From NCBI RefSeq assembly GCF_900108105.1, contig NZ_FNUR01000004.1:197781-261780 (forward strand): a stretch of 64,000 nt of DNA. Reading direction: 5' to 3'. Positions within the stretch are counted from its first letter, which is position 1. Every line of letters starts with the position of its first letter. The position numbers were made by a program, and so were the translations under genes. The notes beneath the pieces are model-generated. The model was not told the origin of the DNA. It made no database searches and was given only the letters and a program-made list of their open reading frames with translations. Shown one piece after another: positions 8,878 to 16,917 of the stretch. The DNA comes from Butyrivibrio sp. Su6 (GTDB lineage Bacteria; Bacillota; Clostridia; Lachnospirales; Lachnospiraceae).

Positions 8878-9669
8878 ATGAAAAAAGGTATTCTTAAAAT
8901 TCTATACATTTCGCTTTTAATATCACTGCTACTGGGAGGATGCGCACAAAGCGCAGCTACTTCTACAGAAGATGTCGCCTGTTCCGGCTTTGAGACAAAA
9001 AAAGCTGAAGGGGATATTTCTTTTGACTATCATCTCTTCACTCCTGAAGATGGCACAGATAAGCCTCTTGTCATCGTATTCCATGGGTATGGAGAAAATG
9101 AGATTGCCCAAAACACAAAGATTGTAACTACGATAACAAGTGAGGAAAGCCAGGCTTTGAGGCCATGTTATCTTATTGCCCCCGCTATTGAAGACAATAT
9201 ATTCCTTGCCAAGTCAAACAGGGATAGTATGTATTCCAAGTTAAAAGAAATCTCGGATAAGCTCATATCTGACGGAAAAGTCGATCCTGACAGAATCTAT
9301 GTTTTAGGCAATTCTTTTGGAGGGCTTGCAACAATTGAGTTTTTGGAATCTTACTCTGAAGATATCGCCGGCGCCATATGTATGTGCCCTGCTCTGACCT
9401 ACTCAAAAGATTCAACATCGGATCTTTCTAAGATAAAAGATATTCCTCTGTGGTTTGCCCATGCTGAAAATGACAATGTAATTCCTGTGAATGTCAGCAA
9501 ATCTGCTTACTCTACCCTAAAAGCAATGGGCTCAGAAAATGTATATCTCACAACTTTTTCCAACGAAGAAATGCTTAAGTGTGGTGCTCTTACGGGGTAT
9601 CACCAGTCTGATCTTGCCGTGATGGCAGATGACTCCTATTTAGAATGGCTGTTTGAAAACAAAAATTGA
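8878..9669 (+). CDS. Alpha/beta-hydrolase lipoprotein (esterase or peptidase-like)
   Basis: This is a predicted secreted lipoprotein with an alpha/beta-hydrolase fold. The ATG at 8878, behind GGGGAG, gives a clean signal peptide ending in the lipobox LLGGC; the longer frame from 8839 would spoil it. The nucleophile elbow is GNSFGG, with the downstream Asp in ENDNVIP and His in GYHQSD completing a catalytic triad. It resembles small prolyl-oligopeptidase or PHB-depolymerase-like esterases. The substrate is unknown. It lies just before the sulfoquinovose operon on the same strand, so removal of acyl groups from plant sulfolipid is an attractive but unproven role; a separate promoter follows it. 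Confidence 0.78.
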   Translation: MKKGILKILYISLLISLLLGGCAQSAATSTEDVACSGFETKKAEGDISFDYHLFTPEDGTDKPLVIVFHGYGENEIAQNTKIVTTITSEESQALRPCYLIAPAIEDNIFLAKSNRDSMYSKLKEISDKLISDGKVDPDRIYVLGNSFGGLATIEFLESYSEDIAGAICMCPALTYSKDSTSDLSKIKDIPLWFAHAENDNVIPVNVSKSAYSTLKAMGSENVYLTTFSNEEMLKCGALTGYHQSDLAVMADDSYLEWLFENKN

Positions 9670-9678
9670 TGCGGCCTC

Positions 9679-9707
9679 TTGATATCACAGTAGGCAGCTT
9701 GTATAAT
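9679..9707 (+). promoter_or_regulatory. Promoter of the sulfoquinovose operon
   Basis: TTGATA (9679-9684), a 17-bp spacer and TATAAT (9702-9707) form a near-consensus sigma-A promoter. The predicted start site is near 9714, inside the palindrome that follows. Confidence 0.75.
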
Positions 9708-9711
9708 TTAT

Positions 9712-9736
9712 AATTAATTAAAGCATTTAATTAATT
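9712..9736. promoter_or_regulatory. 25-bp palindromic operator at the sulfoquinovose operon start site
   Basis: A perfect inverted repeat: AATTAATTAAA, GCA, TTTAATTAATT. It covers the predicted transcription start. The ROK-family repressor encoded at the end of the operon is the obvious candidate to bind it, since ROK repressors of the XylR/NagC type bind AT-rich palindromes. The pairing is inference. Confidence 0.65.
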
Positions 9737-9739
9737 GAT

Positions 9740-11722
9740 ATGAAGGGAGTGATATCCATTAATCAAAAAAGTTTTGAACAGCTTGAGCTGCAGGTGGGGA
9801 GCGGCACAAATGATTTCAAAATGAGTCGCGGCAGCTTTAAATACAGGCAGCATATCGATCAGAAGATCAAGTTGGATCATGTTTCATCAGATACCTCTGA
9901 GAATGTGACTACCATTAAATTCCAAGCGGCTCATTCAGACATTACTGTTAAAGCTCAGATCACCACTTTGGATAACGGCATCACAAAGCTTTCTTTCCTT
10001 GGGGACACCGAAAAGTTTAACAGGTTCTGGATCACGCTTAAAAGTAATGAAGGCGAGCACATTTATGGTTGCGGGGAGACATATTCCAAATTCGACCTCA
10101 AAGGGGAAAAGGTCCGAATCTTTGTGGCAGAGCATCAAAATGCAAATCGCATCGGTAAAAAAATCATTAAGGAAAAAATCTTCGGAAAACATCCGGAAAA
10201 GACCTTGTCTTTTGACAAATATGAATCCTATTATGCACAACCAACCTTTGTATCAAGTGACAAGTACTTCTTACATGTTGACGTAAGCGCATATTCGGAA
10301 TTCGACTTCAGAAAAAAAGATCATATAACGCTATACACGCAGGAAGCTCCTGTTATCTACTACTACAAAGCTCAAAGCTTCGAAGAACTTTCAGGTAAGC
10401 TGTCAGAGCTTTTAGGCCACCAGCGCCCTCTCCCATCCTGGGTCTACAATGGTGCGATTCTGGCAATACAGGAAGGCACTGAGATAATCGATGAGAAGAT
10501 AAAAAAAGTCGAAGACAAAGGCGGAAAGATCTGCGGTATCTGGTCCCAGGACTGGTGCGGCTGCAGGCGGACAGGCTTTGGTTATCAGGTAATGTGGAAC
10601 TGGCAGTGGGATAAGGACCTCTACCACAATCTTGATATCAAGATAAAAGAATGGAAACAAAAGGGAATTCGCTTTCTTGGCTACATAAATCCTTTTATCG
10701 CACTGGAGGGTGAGCTTTACAAAACTGCTTCAAAGGAAGGCTTTTGCGTCAAGGCAAAAGATGGCAGTGACTACCTCGTTACTATCACAACCTTCCCCGC
10801 AGCTATGGTGGACTTCACTAATCCCAAGGTCTATGACTGGTACAAATCCCTGATAAAGGAAAACATGATTGGTCTTGGCATGGGCGGTTGGATGGCTGAT
10901 TTTGGGGAATATCTGCCACTTGACTGCGTGCTTTATAGCGGCGAAGACCCGCAAAAGCTCCACAACAGATGGCCTGCTATCTGGGCTCAGATGAATAAAG
11001 AAGCCATTGAGGAATGTGGCGTATCGGATGAAGTGTTCTTTTTTACCAGAGCCGGACACACAGGAACCATCAGCGCTTCGGCCATGATGTGGACCGGAGA
11101 TCAGCATGTGGACTGGTCTGTGGATGATGGAATAGCATCTGTTATTCCTGCAACGCTGTCTCTTGCTATGAGCGGCTATGGTCTTACGCATTCTGATGTT
11201 GGCGGTTACACAACAATAATGCATATGACCAGGTCAAAAGAACTGCTTCTTCGTTGGGAAGAAATGAATGTATTTTCACCTCTTTTTAGAAGTCATGAGG
11301 GTAATCAGCCATCAAGAAATGTTCAGTTTGATGGAGATGACGAACTTTTGGAGCAGCTTTCACGTTCATCACGGCTTCATGAAAGATTAGCTTTTTACAT
11401 CAAAGAGTGCGTGGAAGAAAATGCAGCCAGGGCACTCCCTGTCATGCGACCTCTCTTTTACCACTATGATGAAAAAGATGCCTACACAGAGAAAACAGAA
11501 TACCTGTTGGGGCGGGATATTCTCGTTGCTCCTGTGCTAAAAGAAAACTCTGAATCAAGGAACGTATATTTACCGGATGATACCTGGATCCATCTATTTA
11601 CAAAAAAAGAATATAAGGGCGGAAGGTATGAAATCGAAGGGAAGGTCGGGATGCCGCCTGTATTTGTGAGAAAAAATGCAGAACTATTTGAGAAGCTTAT
11701 TGAAGTAACTGACAACTTGTAA
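9740..11722 (+). CDS. GH31 sulfoquinovosidase (YihQ-like)
   Basis: The enzyme releases sulfoquinovose from its glycosides, such as deacylated plant sulfolipid. Compared by eye with E. coli YihQ from memory, the alignment is nearly gap-free with an offset of 18: nucleophile Asp387 in GGWMADFGEYLP, acid/base Asp454 in WTGDQ, and Gln244, Gln270, Trp286 and Tyr490 matching YihQ Gln262, Gln288, Trp304 and Tyr508. The sulfonate-binding Arg301 of YihQ, however, corresponds to Gln283 (YQVMW here, KRVMW in YihQ). The length of 660 residues is normal, and there is no signal peptide, so it acts in the cytoplasm. First gene of the operon. The ATG at 9740 has no clear site before it; an AAGGGAG lies just inside the frame, so the exact start is uncertain. 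Confidence 0.88.
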   Translation: MKGVISINQKSFEQLELQVGSGTNDFKMSRGSFKYRQHIDQKIKLDHVSSDTSENVTTIKFQAAHSDITVKAQITTLDNGITKLSFLGDTEKFNRFWITLKSNEGEHIYGCGETYSKFDLKGEKVRIFVAEHQNANRIGKKIIKEKIFGKHPEKTLSFDKYESYYAQPTFVSSDKYFLHVDVSAYSEFDFRKKDHITLYTQEAPVIYYYKAQSFEELSGKLSELLGHQRPLPSWVYNGAILAIQEGTEIIDEKIKKVEDKGGKICGIWSQDWCGCRRTGFGYQVMWNWQWDKDLYHNLDIKIKEWKQKGIRFLGYINPFIALEGELYKTASKEGFCVKAKDGSDYLVTITTFPAAMVDFTNPKVYDWYKSLIKENMIGLGMGGWMADFGEYLPLDCVLYSGEDPQKLHNRWPAIWAQMNKEAIEECGVSDEVFFFTRAGHTGTISASAMMWTGDQHVDWSVDDGIASVIPATLSLAMSGYGLTHSDVGGYTTIMHMTRSKELLLRWEEMNVFSPLFRSHEGNQPSRNVQFDGDDELLEQLSRSSRLHERLAFYIKECVEENAARALPVMRPLFYHYDEKDAYTEKTEYLLGRDILVAPVLKENSESRNVYLPDDTWIHLFTKKEYKGGRYEIEGKVGMPPVFVRKNAELFEKLIEVTDNL

Positions 11723-11742
11723 TTACACAAACGGGGGTAAAT

Positions 11743-13245
11743 ATGGGAAAAGATAAAAGCGAAAAACTACTTTCAAGAATCTGCTACGGTTTTGCTGATA
11801 TTTATGGCGGAGGTGCTTTTGTTGTTATCAGCACCTTTTTCACAGTATTTCTTACTAAGGCTTTGGGAATGCCACCAGCGCTGGTTGGCACTATTCCTTT
11901 GATAGGTAAGATATGGGATGCTGTCACTGATCCCATGATGGGCAATATTGCCGACAGAACTCAGTCCAAATTTGGAGCAAAGAGATTCTGGATCCTTGTA
12001 GGAAGTATTATTTCTGCCATCACTTTCATAGTGATGTGGGTTCCTTTTTTAGCTGGCGGAAGCATTGCAGGCCAGTATATTTTCTATGTACTTATGTACA
12101 TGCTGTTCTCTACCGGATTTACGATCGTTATGGTTCCTTATAACGGTCTTTTACCGGATATGATCTCGGATTACACACTAAGATCCAAGTATTCCGGAAC
12201 AAGAATGATATTCTCTTCTCTCGGTGCTATTATCGCCGGACTTGTACCAACTCTTATGATAAAAGACAATACTGATGCTTCTGAGTACCTCACAGTTGCG
12301 CTGATATTTGCTGTGATATTCCTTGTTGCCATTCTGGTAACCTTTGCAGGCACATGGGAGAGACAAAAGAAAATCCGAAAAGTCAGCTTTGCTGCCACAT
12401 TTTCTCAGTCCTTTACTGTATTTAGAAGCAGATCCTTCAAACTCTTTGTTCTTATTTTCATTTTTGGACAGGCCGCAGCTGATTTTGTTACAGGTCTTGC
12501 TGTTTATTACATCGATGATGTTCTTAACGCTTACGGTGGTGGCAATTTCACAAAGCTCATGGGAGTTATCCTTATTTCCCAGTTTCTTGGCATGATCCTA
12601 TTTGGACCTGTAATGTCCAAGACATCCAAGAAAGCTCCAATTCTGTTTGGTACACCTGTGAGAATGCTGGCGTCTTTTGCTATGCTCTTCTTCTCTTATG
12701 AAGGGGCCCCTTTCACCGTAATCCTTGCTCTTTCCTTTGTTATAGGTATCGCTATGGCCGGAACTTCGATCAGTATTTATGCTCTTTTAAACGATCTTGT
12801 TGAAGTCGATGAGCTTATTACATCTATAAACAGGCCGGGTATATGCTCGGGAATGGCCACCTTTACAAGAAAGATCGCTGCCGGTCTTTCATCAGCAGTC
12901 ATCGGAGTTTTACTTGCCATGGTTGGTTATGATGAGAACCTTGCAAGTGCAGGAATGCGTCAGGCTGCTTCAACTCAGCGCGGCATAGCATATATCTATG
13001 TTTTTGCTCAGCTTCTTCTGCTTCTTATCACTCTTTTACTGGCGATCATATTCCCTGTTACCAAAAAAGAATATGAGATCATCTGCAAGGAAATAGAAAG
13101 AAGAAAAGGTGAAGATAATAGCATAGCTTCAGCTGAAGAAATAGCAGTTTGCGAAAAAGTTACAGGATATAAGTTTGACAAGCTTTGGAATGTTGAGAAT
13201 GCGATCAGTACACGTACTGATGAAAAATTAGGAGGAAGTTTATAA
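11743..13245 (+). CDS. GPH-family sugar:cation symporter, probable sulfoquinovose importer
   Basis: This is a 12-segment membrane transporter of the glycoside-pentoside-hexuronide (GPH) family within the major facilitator group. Recognisable parts are WDAVTDPMMGNIADRT in the second helix region, AKRFWIL after it, and a C-terminal half with DLVEVDEL. The length of 500 residues is normal. The E. coli sulfoquinovose cluster uses GPH transporters (YihO, YihP), so import of sulfoquinovose or its glycoside is inferred from position between the glycosidase and the transaldolase. Its stop overlaps the next start (13245), showing translational coupling. A cytoplasmic sulfoquinovosidase implies that intact glycosides are brought in. 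Confidence 0.85.
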   Translation: MGKDKSEKLLSRICYGFADIYGGGAFVVISTFFTVFLTKALGMPPALVGTIPLIGKIWDAVTDPMMGNIADRTQSKFGAKRFWILVGSIISAITFIVMWVPFLAGGSIAGQYIFYVLMYMLFSTGFTIVMVPYNGLLPDMISDYTLRSKYSGTRMIFSSLGAIIAGLVPTLMIKDNTDASEYLTVALIFAVIFLVAILVTFAGTWERQKKIRKVSFAATFSQSFTVFRSRSFKLFVLIFIFGQAAADFVTGLAVYYIDDVLNAYGGGNFTKLMGVILISQFLGMILFGPVMSKTSKKAPILFGTPVRMLASFAMLFFSYEGAPFTVILALSFVIGIAMAGTSISIYALLNDLVEVDELITSINRPGICSGMATFTRKIAAGLSSAVIGVLLAMVGYDENLASAGMRQAASTQRGIAYIYVFAQLLLLLITLLLAIIFPVTKKEYEIICKEIERRKGEDNSIASAEEIAVCEKVTGYKFDKLWNVENAISTRTDEKLGGSL

Positions 13246-13931
13246 TGAAATACTTTTTAGACAGTGCAAAAATGGATGAAATCAGGGAGGCTTATAACAC
13301 TTTTGGCATAGATGGCGTAACTACCAATCCAAGACACATTCAAGCTTCCGGAAAGCCCTTCCTTACAGCAATCACAGATATCGCAAACTGGATAAAGGAA
13401 GAAGGCCTTGAGGGTTATGAAAAATTCCCGGTTTCCGTTGAGATCAATCCGCACATTGATAATGCAGATGAAATGGTTTCAGAGGCAAAAAAGATCGCTG
13501 CAATCTGCAAAAATTTTGTAATCAAGATTCCTGCTACCGAAGAAGGTGTAACTGCCGCAAGAAGGCTTGAAAAGGAAGGTGTAAGAACTAATGTGACACT
13601 TATCTTCTCTCCTTCCCAGGCAATTCTTCCGGCTAAGAACGGCTCCTTATTCGTATCTCCTTTCATAGGCTGGAAGGAGCAAAACGGTGAAGACTGCAAA
13701 CAGTACATCAAAGATATCGTCGATATTTTCAAAAACTATGGCTTCTATGGTAAGACGCAGATCATCTGTGCTGCTGTCCGCACTCCAAAGCAGTTCGTTG
13801 ACTGCGCTGTAGCAGGTGCTGACATAGTTACAGCAGGTCTTGCTGTATATAAAGATTCCATGCACCATGCATTCACTCGTCAGGGAATAGAAACCTTCCA
13901 GGATGCCTGGGATAAAACTGCAGGAAACTAA
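13245..13931 (+). CDS. sftT: 6-deoxy-6-sulfofructose transaldolase (SftT/SqvA-like)
   Basis: The enzyme belongs to the small transaldolase / fructose-6-phosphate aldolase family. In the SFT pathway it splits sulfofructose, passing the three-carbon part to glyceraldehyde 3-phosphate to give fructose 6-phosphate, and leaves 3-sulfolactaldehyde. The Schiff-base lysine is Lys94 in FVIKIPAT; Asp6 in FLDSA and VTTNP (25-29) are other family marks, and TAGLAVY lies near the C-terminus. The length is 228 residues. The general family is certain; the sulfosugar role comes from neighbours (sulfoquinovosidase, isomerase, reductase, TauE). The start overlaps the stop of the transporter by one base, with GGAGGAAG just upstream. 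Confidence 0.85.
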   Translation: MKYFLDSAKMDEIREAYNTFGIDGVTTNPRHIQASGKPFLTAITDIANWIKEEGLEGYEKFPVSVEINPHIDNADEMVSEAKKIAAICKNFVIKIPATEEGVTAARRLEKEGVRTNVTLIFSPSQAILPAKNGSLFVSPFIGWKEQNGEDCKQYIKDIVDIFKNYGFYGKTQIICAAVRTPKQFVDCAVAGADIVTAGLAVYKDSMHHAFTRQGIETFQDAWDKTAGN

Positions 13932-13961
13932 TGTGAAATTTCTTTTTCAAGGAGATGCAAA

Positions 13962-14819
13962 ATGAAAATTGGATTTGTTGGTCTTGGCATAATGGGTGAA
14001 TCCATGTGCGAGAATATTATTAAAAAGCATGATGACAAGGTATATGTATTTGATTATGTAAAAGAAAAAGTTGATAAACTTGCTGCTCTTGGCGCAGTTC
14101 CATGCAGCAGTTCCAAAGAAGTTGCTGAAAATGTCAGCGTTTTTATCACTATGGTTCCAAAATCAGAGCATTCAAAAGCCGTTTATGACGAAATTCTCCC
14201 TGTTCTGAAAAAGGGACAGACATGCATAGACATGTCAACCATCGATCCTTCCGTATCTGTGGAAATTTCAAAAATGGTAAAGGCGACGGGCGCTGAATTT
14301 GCCGATGCTCCGGTTGTAAAAAGTAAGCCCGCAGCCATCGCAGGAAAGCTTGGCATATACGTAGGCGGAAGTCAGGAAGTCTACGAAAGCATCCGCCCTA
14401 TCCTCCTATATATGGGCGAAAACGTAATAAGAATGGGCGACAACGGCAAAGGGCTTGTAATGAAGATCTGTCACAATGCCCTTGTATCCCAGATTCAAAA
14501 TGGTGTAAATGAGACCATGACTCTGGCAAAGAAAAACGGCATCGACATCCCTGCCTACGCAGAAGCAATCTCCTATGGCGGCGCCGGCAACTGGTATCTG
14601 GATTCCAAAAAAGAAGTCCTGGAAAAAGAAGATTTTACAACTGCTTTTTCCATTGAAAATGAACATAAAGACGTGCATATCTGCCTTAATCTTGCAAAAG
14701 AATGCGAATTTAGTATGCCCGGCGAAGAAAATGCAGCAAGAGTTTATGACAAGGCTCTTGAAATGGGACTTGGTAAAGAGGACTTTTCTGCAACAATTAA
14801 GGTGGTTCGCGGCGAATAA
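13962..14819 (+). CDS. 3-sulfolactaldehyde reductase (YihU-like beta-hydroxyacid dehydrogenase)
   Basis: This NAD(P)-dependent beta-hydroxyacid dehydrogenase is expected to reduce 3-sulfolactaldehyde to 2,3-dihydroxypropane-1-sulfonate (DHPS), which regenerates NAD+ in a fermenting cell. The N-terminal Rossmann motif is GFVGLGIMG; the substrate loop is DAPVVKSKPA; the catalytic lysine is Lys168 in GKGLVMKICHNA. In E. coli YihU the loop is recalled as DAPVGRTS with an arginine contacting the sulfonate; here Lys120 takes that place. The length of 285 residues is usual. An AAGGAG site precedes the ATG. Without the operon context it would be annotated only as a 3-hydroxyisobutyrate dehydrogenase-like protein. 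Confidence 0.83.
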   Translation: MKIGFVGLGIMGESMCENIIKKHDDKVYVFDYVKEKVDKLAALGAVPCSSSKEVAENVSVFITMVPKSEHSKAVYDEILPVLKKGQTCIDMSTIDPSVSVEISKMVKATGAEFADAPVVKSKPAAIAGKLGIYVGGSQEVYESIRPILLYMGENVIRMGDNGKGLVMKICHNALVSQIQNGVNETMTLAKKNGIDIPAYAEAISYGGAGNWYLDSKKEVLEKEDFTTAFSIENEHKDVHICLNLAKECEFSMPGEENAARVYDKALEMGLGKEDFSATIKVVRGE

Positions 14820-14821
14820 AA

Positions 14822-15550
14822 ATGAATGAATTTCTTTTTTACCTTGTAATACTACTATCCAATATAATTCAGGGAATCACAGGCTTTGCAGGTACCATCC
14901 TTGCAATGCCTGCATCCCTTCGCCTTGTGGGCATGGGGACTGCTGTGCCGGTCCTGAACCTTTTGGGGCTTCTTTCCGGTATCTATGTCTTTATAGGTAA
15001 CAGGGAATATATCAACAAAAAAGTTCTGAAAAAGGTTGTGCTGGTGATGGGTGTAACTGTGATAGCAGGTCTTTTTATAAAAAAACTATTGTTATCAAAT
15101 ACACGCCTTCTTTACTGGATTTTAGGCCTAATAGTTGTCACTATTGCTCTCTCGGGGCTTGTAAAGATTTTCAGAAAAGCTCCAGAAAAAAGCCTTAGCG
15201 AACCTGTTCTCAATCTGCTTTTATTAGCTGCCGGAATCGTGCATGGCATGTATGTTTGCGGAGGTCCACTTCTCATCGCATATATGACAAAAAAGGTCCC
15301 TGAAAAGAGCTCTTTTAGAGCAACTATATCAACCACCTGGATTTTCCTGAACGGAATCATTTTTTTAAGTCATATTTATAGTGGCTCTTTTACCCCTGAT
15401 GTTGTCAGGTCCAGCTTTGTATCTGTTCCATTTTTGCTGGGAGGAATGTTTGCAGGATCAGTTCTTTATAAAAAAATGTCCCAGAGCTTTTTCGTAAAGC
15501 TGACCTATGTTTTACTACTCATCTCAGGTATATCACTGTTTTTTAAGTAA
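14822..15550 (+). CDS. TauE/SafE-family sulfonate exporter
   Basis: This is an integral membrane protein of 242 residues with seven or eight hydrophobic segments and the TauE/SafE (DUF81) pattern: an N-terminal repeat with GITGFAGTILAMP and a second half with GIVHGMYVCGGPLL. Members often export small sulfonates or sulfite. Here it should release DHPS, the end product of fermentative sulfoquinovose use. It begins 2 bp after the reductase stop and is translated from within that operon. Confidence 0.84.
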   Translation: MNEFLFYLVILLSNIIQGITGFAGTILAMPASLRLVGMGTAVPVLNLLGLLSGIYVFIGNREYINKKVLKKVVLVMGVTVIAGLFIKKLLLSNTRLLYWILGLIVVTIALSGLVKIFRKAPEKSLSEPVLNLLLLAAGIVHGMYVCGGPLLIAYMTKKVPEKSSFRATISTTWIFLNGIIFLSHIYSGSFTPDVVRSSFVSVPFLLGGMFAGSVLYKKMSQSFFVKLTYVLLLISGISLFFK

Positions 15551-15573
15551 TTTTCTAAGGAGAAATAACCATT

Positions 15574-16917
15574 ATGAAAGAATTTCAAGTAGCATATATT
15601 CCGGTAGGAGTTCCTACTTTTCACCTTGAAAGCGCGGGGAAGCTTTTTGAAGAATCCGCTGATCTTTTAAGAGGTTTTTGCGACAATGTAAAAGTTCCTT
15701 CCGAGATGCTTCTTTCTATAGACAAATTGAAGGCATTTCTTGAAGAAATAGATCCGGACCTTATTGTTCTTCAGAATATAACCTTTGCTAATGCTGCCTA
15801 CGCCTCAGAAGTCATGCATCATTTTAGCAGTGTCCCTCTTCTTTTGTGGACACTAAGAGAGCCCGTGATTGACGGAGGAAGGCTTCGCCTGAACTCGTTG
15901 ACAGGGGCCTACTCCGCTGCAGGAGCCATCAAAGCCTTCAAAAAAGAGCCATTTGAGTACATCTTTGGTGCCCCATTTGAAAAAAAGGTGGAAGAAAAGA
16001 TAAACGCAACCGTAAGAGCTGCCAAGCTTTTATTTGATATGAGAAATCTCAAGATCGCTGCAATCGGCCACACGCCTCAGGGATTTGGCTTCGGAAGAGC
16101 CTTAGACCTTGAACTTCTTGAAACCTTTGGCGTTCATCTTGAATCTATAGAGGCAAGAGAACTGATTGACAAGGCAAAAAGCTATTCCGATGAGGAATGC
16201 CTTCCATTTCTGGAAGATGCTAAAAAGCGCATGGTTGGCCTTGATAAGACTCCTGAAAAAAATGCCAAAGACTTTGCAAGACTCTACAAGGCTTACAAAG
16301 AATATGTGACTGATAATAAGATTGGAGCATTGGCATCCCGCTGCTGGCCTGATTTCTTCACAAGCTTTGGAACTCCTGTATGCGCTGTACTTGCTATGTT
16401 AAATGACCTGGGTGTTGCAAGCAGCTGCGAAGCAGACACCTATGGCGCTCTTTCCATGTACCTTGGAATGCAGCTTACGCAAAATGCTACTTTTTTTGGC
16501 GATCCTGTCTCCTTAGATGAAAAAGAAAATACAATCTCTTTTTGGCACTGCGGCACCGCAGCCTGCAGTCTGGCCAGAGAAGATACAGGCGCTGTTGTAG
16601 GTGAACACTGCAACAGACACATCGGTCCTACCCTTGAATTTGGCTGCAAGCCATCGGAGAAAGTAACAATCTTCAGGATTGGAAGAACTCCGGAAGGGGC
16701 TTTCAGATTCTTTTTAGCAACAGGAGAAGCTCTTGATAAACCAAAACAGTTTTTAGGGACTTCTCTTGTAGTAAAAACGGACTCCTTGGCAGAAAAAATA
16801 ATATATTCTACAGTTGAAGGTGGATGGGAGCCTCATTACGTAGTAATATATGGAGATGTTGCAACAGAACTTGAAATACTGGCACATATGCTGAACATAA
16901 GCATTGAAAGGTACTAA
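15574..16917 (+). CDS. sftI: Sulfoquinovose isomerase (SftI/SqvD-like, L-fucose isomerase fold)
   Basis: The protein of 447 residues resembles the L-fucose / L-arabinose isomerase superfamily, with the two-part layout seen in SFT-pathway isomerases. It would convert sulfoquinovose to 6-deoxy-6-sulfofructose. Visible marks are the conserved metal-site region around RCWPDFFTSFG and SSCEADTYGALS, then FWHCGTAACSLA and a C-terminal segment GEHCNRHIGPT, as in FucI-like proteins. The site AAGGAG precedes the ATG. Its stop overlaps the start of the ROK regulator by one base. Membership of the fold is firm; the substrate is inferred from the operon. Confidence 0.82.
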   Translation: MKEFQVAYIPVGVPTFHLESAGKLFEESADLLRGFCDNVKVPSEMLLSIDKLKAFLEEIDPDLIVLQNITFANAAYASEVMHHFSSVPLLLWTLREPVIDGGRLRLNSLTGAYSAAGAIKAFKKEPFEYIFGAPFEKKVEEKINATVRAAKLLFDMRNLKIAAIGHTPQGFGFGRALDLELLETFGVHLESIEARELIDKAKSYSDEECLPFLEDAKKRMVGLDKTPEKNAKDFARLYKAYKEYVTDNKIGALASRCWPDFFTSFGTPVCAVLAMLNDLGVASSCEADTYGALSMYLGMQLTQNATFFGDPVSLDEKENTISFWHCGTAACSLAREDTGAVVGEHCNRHIGPTLEFGCKPSEKVTIFRIGRTPEGAFRFFLATGEALDKPKQFLGTSLVVKTDSLAEKIIYSTVEGGWEPHYVVIYGDVATELEILAHMLNISIERY

